From Bacillus sp. ISL-37 (lineage in GTDB: Bacteria; Bacillota; Bacilli; Bacillales; Cytobacillaceae): 64,000 nt of DNA. The notes under the pieces are model-generated. The model did no database searches. It was not told where the DNA came from and saw only the letters and a program-made list of their open reading frames with translations. Positions within the stretch are counted from its first letter, which is position 1, and every line of letters starts with the position of its first letter. Where the stretch lies: contig NZ_JAGGQL010000032.1 in NCBI RefSeq assembly GCF_018613315.1, positions 124,001-188,000 of the forward strand, given 5' to 3'. This document shows, piece by piece, positions 9,013-17,673 of this stretch. The position numbers and the translations under genes are program-made.

Positions 9013-10140
9013 ATGAAAATACACATCGAGCCTAAGCCCCAAAACATGGTCAATACTTTCCTGCTCATCTTCGTGATCCATTCTATGCAGGTGGGTGTTG
9101 GCATCCAGGGCTTCCAGCGGATCATTTACCTGGAAGCAAGGCATGATGCCTGGATTTCTGTGATTATCAGCGGGTTTGCCACTGCAATCACTGGATTCAT
9201 TATGGTGAAAACTTTAAGTTTATATGAGAATTCAGATATATATGGAATCCAATATGATGTGCTTGGAAAGTGGCTCGGAAACCTGATTAATATCCTGTTT
9301 GTTCTCTATTTTCTTGGAGGCTTCCACATCATCGTCCGAAATTATATCGAGGTCATTCAGGCATGGGTCTTTCCCGAAGTCCCGAACTGGCTGCTTGCTC
9401 TGACTCTCGTTTATCTTGTTTACTACGGCTTGAATGGCGGATTGCGGACAGTCGTCGGTGTCAGCTTCTTCAGTGTCGTTCTATCCTTGTGGCTGGTCCT
9501 GCTCATCGCCTACCCCATCCAGTTCGCCAATTGGGATTACCTTTTTCCGATGTTTGAAGCCAAAATAACTGAAATACTGAGAGGGGCAAAGCAAATGACC
9601 TTCACTGTCATCGGCTTTGAAATCATCTATGTCATCTATCCCTTTTTAAAAGAAAAGGATCGGGTTCATAAATATATGCAATTTGGGCTCGCATTCACAA
9701 CCATCCTGTACCTTGCACTGATGGTTGTCTCCCTTGCCTATTTCAGCGGCGGCCAGCTCGAACGGACGATTTGGGGTACGCTGTCCCTTTTTAAAATCGT
9801 ACGCTTCCCGTTCATTGAAAGATTTGAGTATGTCGCCATCACTTTTTGGGTCCTGTTGATCCTGCCAAACCTTATGCTCTATATGTGGGCAGCAACAAGA
9901 GGGATTTCAAGGATTTTCAATAAAAAAGAACAGAAAGTCAGCTGGATTCTTCTTACTTTTATTTTCCTGACCCTGCTATATCCGCTCACCCGAGTCCAAA
10001 TCAATATGTTCAACGACTATTTTGCAAAGGGCGCTCTTTATATTGTTTTTGTCTATCCAATGCTCCTGTTCGGTGCTGTCCTGATCAAAAAGAAATTTTT
10101 CCGTAAAAAGGATGAGGCCAATGCGCAAACAAATGAATAA
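9013..10140 (+). CDS. Spore germination receptor subunit B (GerAB/GerKB family, APC-like)
   Basis: A 375-residue membrane protein with about ten hydrophobic helices, of the GerAB family within the amino acid-polyamine-cation superfamily. It is the presumed ligand-binding subunit. It starts 15 bases after subunit A ends, so it belongs to the same operon. Its 3' end overlaps the start of the subunit C gene by 20 bases, which suggests translational coupling. The substrate cannot be deduced. Confidence 0.92.
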   Translation: MKIHIEPKPQNMVNTFLLIFVIHSMQVGVGIQGFQRIIYLEARHDAWISVIISGFATAITGFIMVKTLSLYENSDIYGIQYDVLGKWLGNLINILFVLYFLGGFHIIVRNYIEVIQAWVFPEVPNWLLALTLVYLVYYGLNGGLRTVVGVSFFSVVLSLWLVLLIAYPIQFANWDYLFPMFEAKITEILRGAKQMTFTVIGFEIIYVIYPFLKEKDRVHKYMQFGLAFTTILYLALMVVSLAYFSGGQLERTIWGTLSLFKIVRFPFIERFEYVAITFWVLLILPNLMLYMWAATRGISRIFNKKEQKVSWILLTFIFLTLLYPLTRVQINMFNDYFAKGALYIVFVYPMLLFGAVLIKKKFFRKKDEANAQTNE

Positions 10141-11245
10141 GCTCCTGATTGCCCTGCTTGTGATCACCCTTTCTGGCTGTGCAGAACAGAAAACACTGGA
10201 GAAGATGGGATTGCTCACAACGGTGGGTTATGACCTCACAGAGGATAGACAGATTCTGGCGACAATGGTGCTTCTCCAAATCGACCCGGAAGCTGCGCAA
10301 AGCTCCCTCATCCTGTCCGCCAAGTCGGCAACAAGTAAAGGAGCGAGAAATGAAGCCGATTTAAAAAGTCCTAAGAAATTGCAGTCAGGCCAGCTGCGGG
10401 TAGCGCTTTTCAGTGAAGAAGTTGTCCAAGCGGGTCTCATCAATCTGGCAGATACACTTGCACGTGACCCCTCGATCAGTGATCTCACATATCTTGCAGT
10501 AGTTGAAGGGAGTACAAATAAACTCCTTAACCAAAAAAACGAACAATTTTCCGACATCAGCCAGCTCATATACAAGGAACTGGATCAAAACATAAAAGGT
10601 GAAAAAATCCCATCTTCCACCCTGCAGGAAGTATTACATGATTTCTACGCACCAGGAATTGACCCAATCCTGCCCACTCTAAAAAATGATAAAGGCATTG
10701 TTAAAATTACAGGCATGGCACTGATAAAGAATGATAAGATGGTCGGAAAAATCAATGCAAAAGAAGCCTTTTACCTAAAGCTGATCAATGATCGCTACAA
10801 AGCAGGAGCTATAGAGCTTGAAGTCGACAAAGAAGGTTTTGATCTGCCCGAGTCTCTTGAAGCTCCGGGCAAGCTGGCAGTGGTTCTAGACACAATCCAA
10901 AGCAAAAGTGACATCAACCTGTTAAGCAAGGAAAATCTCCAATTCGAACTGAAAATCAAATTAAAAACGAGATTGCTTGAAATCAACCAGGCACTTGACT
11001 TAAAAAACCCGGAAAACGTGAAGCAACTGAAAAAAAAGCTTGAGGAAAAAATCAATTCCGATATTGATAAATTGATCAAAAAAGCACGGGAGTTAGAGGC
11101 CGACCCATTCGGATTTGGTGAAATCTATCGAAAGAGTGTCAGACAGGCCAACTTGACCACTGAAAAATGGCATCGCATGTACCCGCAGAGCAAAGTCGAT
11201 GTAAAGATTGAGTTTGAGATTTTGCGGACTGGGGTGGTTGAGTAA
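10121..11245 (+). CDS. Spore germination receptor lipoprotein C (Ger(x)C family)
   Basis: A 374-residue lipoprotein. Residues 1-20 form a signal peptide ending in the lipobox LSGC, so the mature protein is anchored through a diacylglyceryl cysteine. The ATG at 10121 is preferred to the one at 10112 because only the former has a spaced AAGGATGAGG ribosome site. The rest is a hydrophilic Ger(x)C fold with N-terminal, middle and C-terminal domains; the family segment ADPFGFGE is seen near the end. It completes the A-B-C receptor. Confidence 0.92.
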   Translation: MRKQMNKLLIALLVITLSGCAEQKTLEKMGLLTTVGYDLTEDRQILATMVLLQIDPEAAQSSLILSAKSATSKGARNEADLKSPKKLQSGQLRVALFSEEVVQAGLINLADTLARDPSISDLTYLAVVEGSTNKLLNQKNEQFSDISQLIYKELDQNIKGEKIPSSTLQEVLHDFYAPGIDPILPTLKNDKGIVKITGMALIKNDKMVGKINAKEAFYLKLINDRYKAGAIELEVDKEGFDLPESLEAPGKLAVVLDTIQSKSDINLLSKENLQFELKIKLKTRLLEINQALDLKNPENVKQLKKKLEEKINSDIDKLIKKARELEADPFGFGEIYRKSVRQANLTTEKWHRMYPQSKVDVKIEFEILRTGVVE

Positions 11246-11363
11246 ATTACGATAAATGAAAGCGACTTGGCCTTACTGAACCTACTCTTGAGGCCAGGTG
11301 CCACAGTTAGTCGTCAATCAAATTGATACAAATAAAGCGAGCGCGAGCCTGGTGGCTCCAATG

Positions 11364-11406
11364 AAAAAAGGGATATCAAACCATTGCGAATTGATATCCC
11401 TTTTTC
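11364..11406. terminator. Bidirectional terminator between ger operon and GGDEF gene
   Basis: GGGATATCAA and TTGATATCCC form a 10-bp stem flanked by A6 on the left and T5 on the right, so it can stop transcription from both converging genes. The rest of 11246-11476 contains only a small GC-rich hairpin (GAGCC/GGCTC near 11345-11360) and nothing else recognised. Confidence 0.85.
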
Positions 11407-11476
11407 GATTTTTAAAAATATTGCATTTCAAAACAGAACCCGTTACAGGAGTATAAGTCCCTTCTTCCCGCCACTT

Positions 11477-12505
11477 CTAAATACTAGTAACCCTGTTCCG
11501 CCCTTCATGCTTTGACTGATACAAACCTCTGTCCGCCCGGCTAATTAATGAATCGACCGATTCACCCATTCTAAACTCAGTCACTCCAAAGCTTACTGTC
11601 TGTCGTCCAGCTGTTTTAAAGGGGTGTTGATTAATTTTCAAGCGCAGTTTCTCAGCCAGTTTCAGTGCATTTTCGCCGGATTGAGAGGTAATGATAATAA
11701 ACTCTTCCCCTCCCCAGCGACCAAATTGTTCGTTTGGTGTCAGATTTTGTTTAACAAGTCCGGCTAATTCCTTAAGGACCGAATCCCCTACTTTATGTCC
11801 ATATGTATCATTAACAGCCTTAAAATGATCAATATCGAAAAATAATATAGGTACGGGGACTTCCTCTGTACCCATTACTTTTTCATCCAGCCAAATGTCG
11901 ATTTGATGACGGTTGGCGGTTCCTGTTAACGCATCAGTATAAGCATTCTCTTTCATATCCTCAAAGTCTGCAAAAAGTTTAATTAAAAACCGGGAGAAAT
12001 AAATAATCAGGATATAAAAAAGATAGGCAACATAAAACTGAACAACCGATATTAAGTAATCCTCGGACATTTCTGGAACATTCAATAGACCCATTACAAA
12101 GATGACCAAAAAAACAGATAGGGAGAAGACAAGACCCCGCCTTGCTCCGAGAATAAGAAAAAAGCTGAGAATCACAGCAGGTACCCACATGACTGTAACT
12201 CCAAATGCTCCAGCTTTGTCAATGGCAATATAATTAAAAAAGCCATCGTATACTGTTCCTATATGCATGACAGAAATGATTATTAATGTTCCATACTCCA
12301 CAAGACGCATGAGCCTTTTTTGATATAACAGTATTAAACTGATTATGAACCAGCAAGTGAGTACCCCTGTTAACACTATATATTTCCTATGTCCCGGATG
12401 GTTGAATACGAAAAAGTTATAAGAGATCATAGCCAGCAGACTGGGAATGATCATACTTAGATAGACAGTCCTCTTAAAGTCCTGCAGAGAGCTTAATTTC
12501 CCCAT
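11477..12505 (-). CDS. Membrane-anchored GGDEF diguanylate cyclase
   Basis: A 342-residue protein. Residues about 15-175 hold six hydrophobic helices. Residues about 180-342 are a GGDEF domain with the active-site motif RWGGEEF, upstream DIDHFKAVNDTYGH and downstream SRADRGLYQSKHEGRN. All catalytic residues look intact, so it should make cyclic di-GMP from GTP. The RxxD inhibitory site that normally precedes GGEEF is absent (PNEQF instead), so product inhibition at that site is not expected. A possible c-di-GMP-type riboswitch with a terminator lies in its leader, suggesting feedback. The signal sensed by the membrane part is unknown. Confidence 0.9.
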   Translation of the reverse strand: MGKLSSLQDFKRTVYLSMIIPSLLAMISYNFFVFNHPGHRKYIVLTGVLTCWFIISLILLYQKRLMRLVEYGTLIIISVMHIGTVYDGFFNYIAIDKAGAFGVTVMWVPAVILSFFLILGARRGLVFSLSVFLVIFVMGLLNVPEMSEDYLISVVQFYVAYLFYILIIYFSRFLIKLFADFEDMKENAYTDALTGTANRHQIDIWLDEKVMGTEEVPVPILFFDIDHFKAVNDTYGHKVGDSVLKELAGLVKQNLTPNEQFGRWGGEEFIIITSQSGENALKLAEKLRLKINQHPFKTAGRQTVSFGVTEFRMGESVDSLISRADRGLYQSKHEGRNRVTSI

Positions 12506-12525
12506 AATAATTTCTCCTTTAAGTC

Positions 12526-12555
12526 AAAAGAGACCAATCAATCATCTGATTAGTC
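12526..12555 (-). terminator. Leader terminator of the GGDEF gene
   Basis: On the minus strand GACTAATCA and TGATTGGTC form a 9-bp stem (one G-T pair) with a 6-base loop, followed by TCTTTT. It sits between a possible riboswitch and the start codon, as an expression platform would. Confidence 0.65.
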
Positions 12556-12564
12556 CGATTATAC

Positions 12565-12663
12565 CGTGGAATCGGTAACTGGCTGACGCAGCCACGTCCG
12601 GCCTTAGTCCCTTTAGATTTGCACCTTTATCCTTCAGGGGGTATACCGTTATCTTCAATTATA
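12565..12663 (-). promoter_or_regulatory. Possible degenerate c-di-GMP-I (GEMM-like) riboswitch and promoter
   Basis: The minus strand from about 12632 to 12566 reads GGATAAAGG, GCAAAT, GGGAC, then a TGGCT/AGCCA hairpin and AGTTACCGA. The opening GATAAAGG..CAAA and the closing AGCCAG-TTACCGA resemble GEMM riboswitches. The canonical GACGCAAAGCC joining segment is altered (GACTAAGGCC). A TATAAT -10 box lies upstream at 12658-12663 and a terminator downstream. A c-di-GMP switch before a diguanylate cyclase gene would be logical. The altered core means the ligand could differ or the switch could be decayed. Confidence 0.42.
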
Positions 12664-12691
12664 CTCAATTTTCAACTAGTAGCTAAAGATG

Positions 12692-12729
12692 AAAAAAAGT
12701 CCTTCGAGTTATTATCTCAAAGGACTTAC
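12692..12729 (-). terminator. Minus-strand terminator left of the IS element
   Basis: AAGTCCTT and AAAGGACTT form a hairpin with seven T on the minus strand. It faces transcription coming out of the IS21 element; the gene it originally served is not visible. Confidence 0.65.
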
Positions 12730-12845
12730 CAGTTCGCCAAAGAATTTTGACAAACTGTATTTGTCAATATTAATTTGAGCCAGAACGATCACTTTAAAAG
12801 TGAGCCACTTCATTCTGTGTTATTTCCATATTTGTTAGTTGATTG

Positions 12846-12891
12846 GGAGTTTAGGGTATCTTGTCCCGAGGGGCAAGATACCCTAAACTCC
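12846..12891. repeat. Long perfect hairpin inside the IS, 3' of istB
   Basis: An 18-bp perfect inverted repeat (12846-12863 with 12874-12891) extended by an inner CCC/GGG pair. It lies just after the istB stop codon. There is no T run on either side, so it is not a normal terminator. It may protect the transcript or block readthrough into the element. Confidence 0.7.
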
Positions 12892-12903
12892 TCGCGCGTC
12901 AGC

Positions 12904-13662
12904 CTACTGGTCGCCATCATCCCTTTGTTTCATACTTTGTCTAAATCGATATGATTCTCCATTAAGGAGGAGGATATGAGCCCTGTGGGTTAGTCGATCC
13001 AGAAGAGCTGCGGTCATTTTTTCATCTCCGAATATAGAGGTCCATTCGGTAAATTCTAGATTCGTAGTTATCATGACGCTTGCTCTTTCGTAACGACCGG
13101 CAAAGAATTGGAATAAAAGCTCAGATCCTATTTTTGTGAATGGTACGTAACCAAGCTCATCAATAATGATCAAATCAAATTTGAGCCATCTTTTTTCTAG
13201 TGCACCCAGCTTATGTTCTTCATGAGCCAGGAGTAGTTCTTCTACTAATTCTGCAGCCGAAATAAACTTAACCTTATAGCCATTTTTAATCATTTCAATA
13301 CCAAGCCCCGTTGCCAAATGGGACTTTCCAGTCCCACTGTTACCCAAAAATATTATGTTTTCCTTCTTCTCCACAAAATCTCCCTTTGATAGAGTCAAAA
13401 AACGATTCCTGTTCAGACTGGGCATCAAACTAAAATCATAGCTATCTAGTGTTTTATGAACAGGAAAGGCGGCTTGTTTAAGCCTTCTCTGCCTTTGGTT
13501 ATCTTCTCTTGACTCTGATTCAGCTTCTAGTAAAGCCAATAGAAATTCCTCATAGCTCAAGTTACGATCCTCAGCCTCTCTTGCTAGGGAACGATATTGT
13601 GCTGCGATAGTCGGAATTCGTAGTTGTTTAGTTAAGTGATCTAAAAGTAGTTCAGTTGTCAT
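12904..13662 (-). CDS. istB: IstB-like ATPase of IS21
   Basis: A 252-residue AAA+ helper ATPase that regulates target choice by the IstA transposase. Walker A is GNSGTGKS (about residues 107-114) and Walker B is LIIIDELGY (about 167-175). Length and motifs are those of a complete IstB. Its ATG overlaps the istA stop in an ATGA arrangement, so translation is coupled. The gene appears intact. Confidence 0.93.
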   Translation of the reverse strand: MTTELLLDHLTKQLRIPTIAAQYRSLAREAEDRNLSYEEFLLALLEAESESREDNQRQRRLKQAAFPVHKTLDSYDFSLMPSLNRNRFLTLSKGDFVEKKENIIFLGNSGTGKSHLATGLGIEMIKNGYKVKFISAAELVEELLLAHEEHKLGALEKRWLKFDLIIIDELGYVPFTKIGSELLFQFFAGRYERASVMITTNLEFTEWTSIFGDEKMTAALLDRLTHRAHILLLNGESYRFRQSMKQRDDGDQ

Positions 13663-15222
13663 TTTCGCGTGCCTCCTGTCAATTGACCGTACTGTTCTAT
13701 ATTGGACTTGTTCACCTTGTAATCAAGGAGATTGACAGGTGTTTTGTCCGTTGGAAGAGTACTGATTGGTATGTGCTGGTTTGTGAGCCTTTGTATGATC
13801 TCATGGACATTCTCATAGCGGAAAACTTGCGTTTTCTCAGCTTCCAATAAGGCATTTGTTAAATTGTCCATACCAATATCACGATGGAGGAGGAGAAGTC
13901 GAATGAACTTCCTATCACCTACAGATCCTTCTTGTTCTCGCATTTTTAAATGGAATCTCTTGAATACATCAGGGATTTCATTTGATTGGAATGCATGTGC
14001 ATCACGGATTGCCCGTGGTTTTTTAAGTAATACTTCCAGATAATGATCAAGGACTGTAATCATCTGATTGCGTTCATAGGACCGAATGTGTTCTGTGATC
14101 ACATGGTTTTGAGCCACTACGATTACACGATCGACAAAAATTTTTGCCCATACAGCTTGACCAACATAGCTGCAGGGTACAGAATAACGATTGGTTTCCA
14201 CTGTAATAAGGGAAGTTTTATTGACCTTGCATGATAAAAGCTTACAAGCTTCAAATCGGTTTGCAGGAAGGGGATGAAGATATTCCTTTTCCCTCTCCCA
14301 CATTTCCAAGACGGTTTCTGATTTATTTGGGACGTGAGTCCTTCCGGCCTCTCTTAAACACCAATCTAAGAGATAGTCATTCAGTTCCTTTACTGATTGA
14401 ACTTCCGGTAAAGGTACCAAGGCATTTCTTCTTATGTATCCTACTGCCTTCGATACGCCCCTTTTCGTTACCACTTGCAGGATTACAAAATTCTGCTTTA
14501 AACACGTAATGTGCTTGGAGCCCAATGAAAGATTCCTGTTCTAGCCGATCTCTTCCTTGGAGTATTTTTATAACAGCTGTTTTTAAATTATCAAGGAGAC
14601 CCTCAGTAGGAACGCCTCCTAAGAATTCAAACGCATGAACAAAGCCATCCAGGAATGCTTCCTGTTTTTCATGAATAAACGCTCTGACAAACCTCATTCG
14701 ACTTGCGGAGAGCTGAACGCAGAAGAGGAAAATGCGTTGTTTTCGACCCTGTAGTATAATGTCCGCCTCTCCCCAGTCGAATTGGAATTGGTGGCCGAGT
14801 TGAAAATCCAGAGGAATGAAGGCTTCCTGAATTTGTTGTCTGCGTTTGGCTACGATTTTACGAATGTTAGAGGCAGAGCCTTTAAAATCATATTCATCTT
14901 GTAATCTCTTAAAAATTTTTATAGCGGTATGCTTTTGTTTTCTCCAGTTCTTTTGATCTTCTTCTAACCATTGGTCAATGATTGGAATGACCCGTTTTGT
15001 TTCTGAAGAGTATTCCTTTGTTCCATAGACATTTTTTCTTAAGACTGTGGTCGGTGCTGTATTATGTTTAAGGTATTTACTTACAGTGTTACGAGATATT
15101 CCAAGTTTTGTCGCTATTTGTCTTTGCGATAAACCTTCAACCTCTTTTAAGAATTTGATATTATGAAATTGAGCCATTTCGATCATCCTTTTCGTCCTCT
15201 CATATGTAGTAAGTTTGGTCAC
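13659..15222 (-). pseudogene. istA: IS21 transposase IstA, frameshifted
   Basis: The N-terminal part (15222 to about 14450) contains a helix-turn-helix (SQRQIATKLGISRNTVSKYL), the first catalytic Asp in FDWGEA and the second in LLDNLKTAV. The frame then fails within GNEKGRIEG, right at the catalytic Glu region. The sequence continues in another frame from AVGYIRRNALVPLPE to the normal C-terminus at 13659. A single gained base, or two lost, near 14450 would explain it. No transposon-type slippery signal in the right direction was found, so I treat it as a pseudogene, although an assembly error is possible. Confidence 0.82.
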
Positions 15223-15520
15223 TTCCTATCATAAGAGAGGTTAATAGAATTGGAAATCATGTGGCTCATTTTTTATGTGATCAAATGGTATAAAAGTGGC
15301 TCAAATCTAGATTATCAAAAACAGCTATTAAATAATCAATTCACTAAGATAGAAACTCCTATTTTCTCATTAAACTTTTAACATCGTAAATTTGTATTTT
15401 TTTGAATGTAACCCATTTAGACATGAACTATTAGTGACTTATCCTTTATGAGTCACAATAAATGGAAATTATGGTAAAGTATTATAAGTAATAGTATATT
15501 ATAGAACTTAGGTGAAAAAC

Positions 15521-16303
15521 ATGTTAAAAGTAGTATATTTTGATGAAGCATCCGCCTTAGACACATTGGATCAACTTAATAGTGGAAGACTTCAAGAAAT
15601 AACTAAAGAGATGGTTAACAAAGCTAATGAGCTTTCTAGTAGTATGGATGTGGAAGGGAAAGTAGGTACAGGACTTTTTTCTATTTTTAAAATAGGATTT
15701 GGGATGGATGCTAAGGGGCAATTTTCACGTAAAGGGAGCAATATTTTAACAACCACCATCACCAATACTATTCTAACAAGCTTTTCGAAACTCTTAGAAG
15801 AGAAAAAGGAACAAGGTACGTTTGAAGAACTGCAAGGTTATAAACTCTCGATTGTTCCAGAAACCTTTACCTTCCTCAAAACCCTTACACCATTTATTAA
15901 GGTCTACTCCAATAGCGCGGATACGATAGTGGTTAATTCTAATCAAGGAAGCAATGAGCCACTTAGTGAGAACAACCTAGACTATTCATTATTTGATGAT
16001 GTAATTGCGAATGCAAAAGGATATTATGAGCTGCTAGCATCTAATGGGTCAGAACATAAAATTGTTCGATTTAATTTAGATGGATTAAGAAATAACTATA
16101 AGTTAACTGACCTTCAAAAGATGAATTTAATTATTTACGGCATAAAGGTAGGTCAGTGTACACTCGAAAGTCTTAATTATAAATATGAAATAGGTGGTGA
16201 TAATCTAATAAGCGAAGAAAGTACTGGATTCGACGCATTACGAGGAAATGAACCTATAGATGAATTAGAAATTATTGATGTGATTCTAGCGGGGATTAAG
16301 TAA
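15521..16303 (+). CDS. Unknown protein (DUF6414-like), first gene of an AAA+ pair
   Basis: A 260-residue protein. The ATG at 15521 follows TTAGGTGA; the upstream GTG at 15512 has no ribosome site. It opens with LKVVYFDEASALDTL and has a region around residues 55-75 rich in G and F. I recall similar starts in DUF6414 proteins but cannot verify it. There is no signal peptide or clear membrane helix. Its stop codon overlaps the start of the next gene (TAATG), so the two are translationally coupled and probably work together. The base composition is distinctly AT-rich. Upstream at 15434-15456 a GTGACT/AGTCAC inverted repeat could be an operator. Function unknown; defence is a possibility. Confidence 0.75.
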   Translation: MLKVVYFDEASALDTLDQLNSGRLQEITKEMVNKANELSSSMDVEGKVGTGLFSIFKIGFGMDAKGQFSRKGSNILTTTITNTILTSFSKLLEEKKEQGTFEELQGYKLSIVPETFTFLKTLTPFIKVYSNSADTIVVNSNQGSNEPLSENNLDYSLFDDVIANAKGYYELLASNGSEHKIVRFNLDGLRNNYKLTDLQKMNLIIYGIKVGQCTLESLNYKYEIGGDNLISEESTGFDALRGNEPIDELEIIDVILAGIK

Positions 16304-17421
16304 TGGTAGGGTCTATTTTAATCTTTAATGGTCCAACAAGTCGTTTTAAGGAATACATTGAAGCTGAAGAAAACACACTTACTCTTAATACATTGGTTAC
16401 AGAATTTGATAGGATGAAGTATCAGTGGGTAGAAGATAATGAGGGTATAGAGTATACACTAATATGTTACGGAGAGGAATTCTCTTCTATAAATGAACAC
16501 TTCCTAGGAATTCTTCCTTTTTTGGTAAGATACTTAATGCAAAAAAATTGTATAAGAGCAGTGTTTATCCATAATCCACCCAAGTTATTAAAAGATAAAT
16601 TGACATTAGAGTTTACTGAGGATGAATTCATTAGTTTTGATATTGTACAACATGAATTTCCAAAGTTTATAGAAAATCAGTTAGTTGATTTTAAAGAGAA
16701 ATTCCTGGATGGTATGATTGGTCAGGAAGCGGTACTAAGGGACGTAATATCGACCATATATCCACTTACAAGTAAAAATTATGATAAGCCAATCGTTATG
16801 ATGTTCTATGGTCCTCCTGGGGTTGGAAAGACAGAAACAGCACTTTTGTTAAACGAAGCATTGTCCGGTGGAGTCTTATTTAGGAAGCAATTAGCAATGT
16901 TTCAAACAAATGAATTTGGGTCCTACTTATTTGGAGGAAGTTTGAATACTTCTTCCTTAGCCAAAGAGTTGATAGGTAGAAAATCAAATGTAATATTATT
17001 TGATGAGTTCGATAAATGCCCATCCGGAATGCATAGTGCATTCTATCAAATGTTTGACGAGGGAGTTTTTGTGGATCGTAATTATGAGGTCGATATTAGA
17101 GGGTCTATTATCATTTGTACGACAAATTATAAAAATAAACAGGAAATTATCCATAACATAGGTGGTCCTATTTTCTCAAGATTTGACCAGTTTATTCCCT
17201 TTGCTGATTTAACTAAAGAAGAAAAAATGGAGTTAATAATAAAAACATATGAGAATACTCTTCAGCTTTGGAATGAAGAACAGCAGGCTTCCATTCAAAA
17301 AAAGGAATTGAAAAATTTATTAATAATGCAAGCTGATACTTTTACAAATGTCCGTAATATCAAAAATGGTGTTAAAAACGCTATGGCTAAAATCCTTGTT
17401 GATGAGCTGTACTTTAATTAG
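16303..17421 (+). CDS. Clp/HSP100-like AAA+ ATPase partner
   Basis: A 372-residue protein with a novel N-terminal part (residues 1-130, no family recognised) and one AAA+ module. That module has Walker A GPPGVGKT (170-177), Walker B VILFDEFDK (230-238), sensor 1 TTN (273-275) and an arginine finger in SRFD (292-295). The module resembles the second ATPase domain of ClpB/ClpA. There is no peptidase-docking loop or second ATPase domain that I can see. Coupled to the preceding gene by a one-base overlap. The likely role is ATP-driven remodelling of the partner or of a target; this is inference. Confidence 0.82.
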   Translation: MVGSILIFNGPTSRFKEYIEAEENTLTLNTLVTEFDRMKYQWVEDNEGIEYTLICYGEEFSSINEHFLGILPFLVRYLMQKNCIRAVFIHNPPKLLKDKLTLEFTEDEFISFDIVQHEFPKFIENQLVDFKEKFLDGMIGQEAVLRDVISTIYPLTSKNYDKPIVMMFYGPPGVGKTETALLLNEALSGGVLFRKQLAMFQTNEFGSYLFGGSLNTSSLAKELIGRKSNVILFDEFDKCPSGMHSAFYQMFDEGVFVDRNYEVDIRGSIIICTTNYKNKQEIIHNIGGPIFSRFDQFIPFADLTKEEKMELIIKTYENTLQLWNEEQQASIQKKELKNLLIMQADTFTNVRNIKNGVKNAMAKILVDELYFN

Positions 17422-17634
17422 AGTCATGGCACGTTGCAACCCTTTAATCAAGGTTAAGCTGGCTTCGATACAGAAATATACGCAGCGATTTCTTCATTCT
17501 TAAAGGGGTAGCGTCAGGAGAGAGTGGATTTGCGACGTTAAGTGTGTTCTCAACAAGGAAGTTGAATTCTTGAAAACAGAAGGAATACTAACACAAAACT
17601 TGTGATTTAATGTTAATAAACCCTTTTAAGAACC

Positions 17635-17664
17635 AAAGCCTGTCAAGGTTACTTGACAGGCTTT
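17635..17664. terminator. Hairpin terminator between convergent genes
   Basis: A 12-bp perfect stem AAAGCCTGTCAA/TTGACAGGCTTT with a 6-base loop. It separates the AAA+ gene (plus) from the ltaS-like gene (minus). T runs are weak on both sides. The stretch 17422-17634 otherwise holds no gene; one frame near 17530-17605 reads like the tail of a lost gene (VLNKEVEFLKTEG). Confidence 0.6.
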
Positions 17665-17673
17665 GAATGTTTA

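Larger units (their letters stand above)
12776..15303 (-). mobile_element. IS21-family insertion sequence (istA frameshifted, istB intact)
   Basis: About 2.53 kb. Both ends carry inverted TGAGCCA (12776-12782 and its complement 15297-15303). Each end also has a second internal TGAGCCAC copy (12801 and the complement near 15260) and a GATCAC motif between them, the multiple-repeat ends expected of IS21. Inside are istA and istB on the minus strand, overlapping by four bases. No clear target duplication was found; only AAT is shared by the flanks. Since istA is broken, this copy is probably not autonomous. Confidence 0.85.

Noticed and set aside
11265-11360. Small GC hairpins after the ger operon as an RNA gene
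   Set aside because: Stems are short and no promoter or conserved motif is seen.
14440-14480. Programmed frameshift in istA
   Set aside because: The needed shift is +1 or -2, not the usual -1, and IS21 transposases are normally read in one frame.
17435-17605. Gene remnant between the AAA+ and ltaS genes
   Set aside because: One frame looks protein-like for about 30 codons but no family can be recognised, so it is mentioned only in the terminator note.
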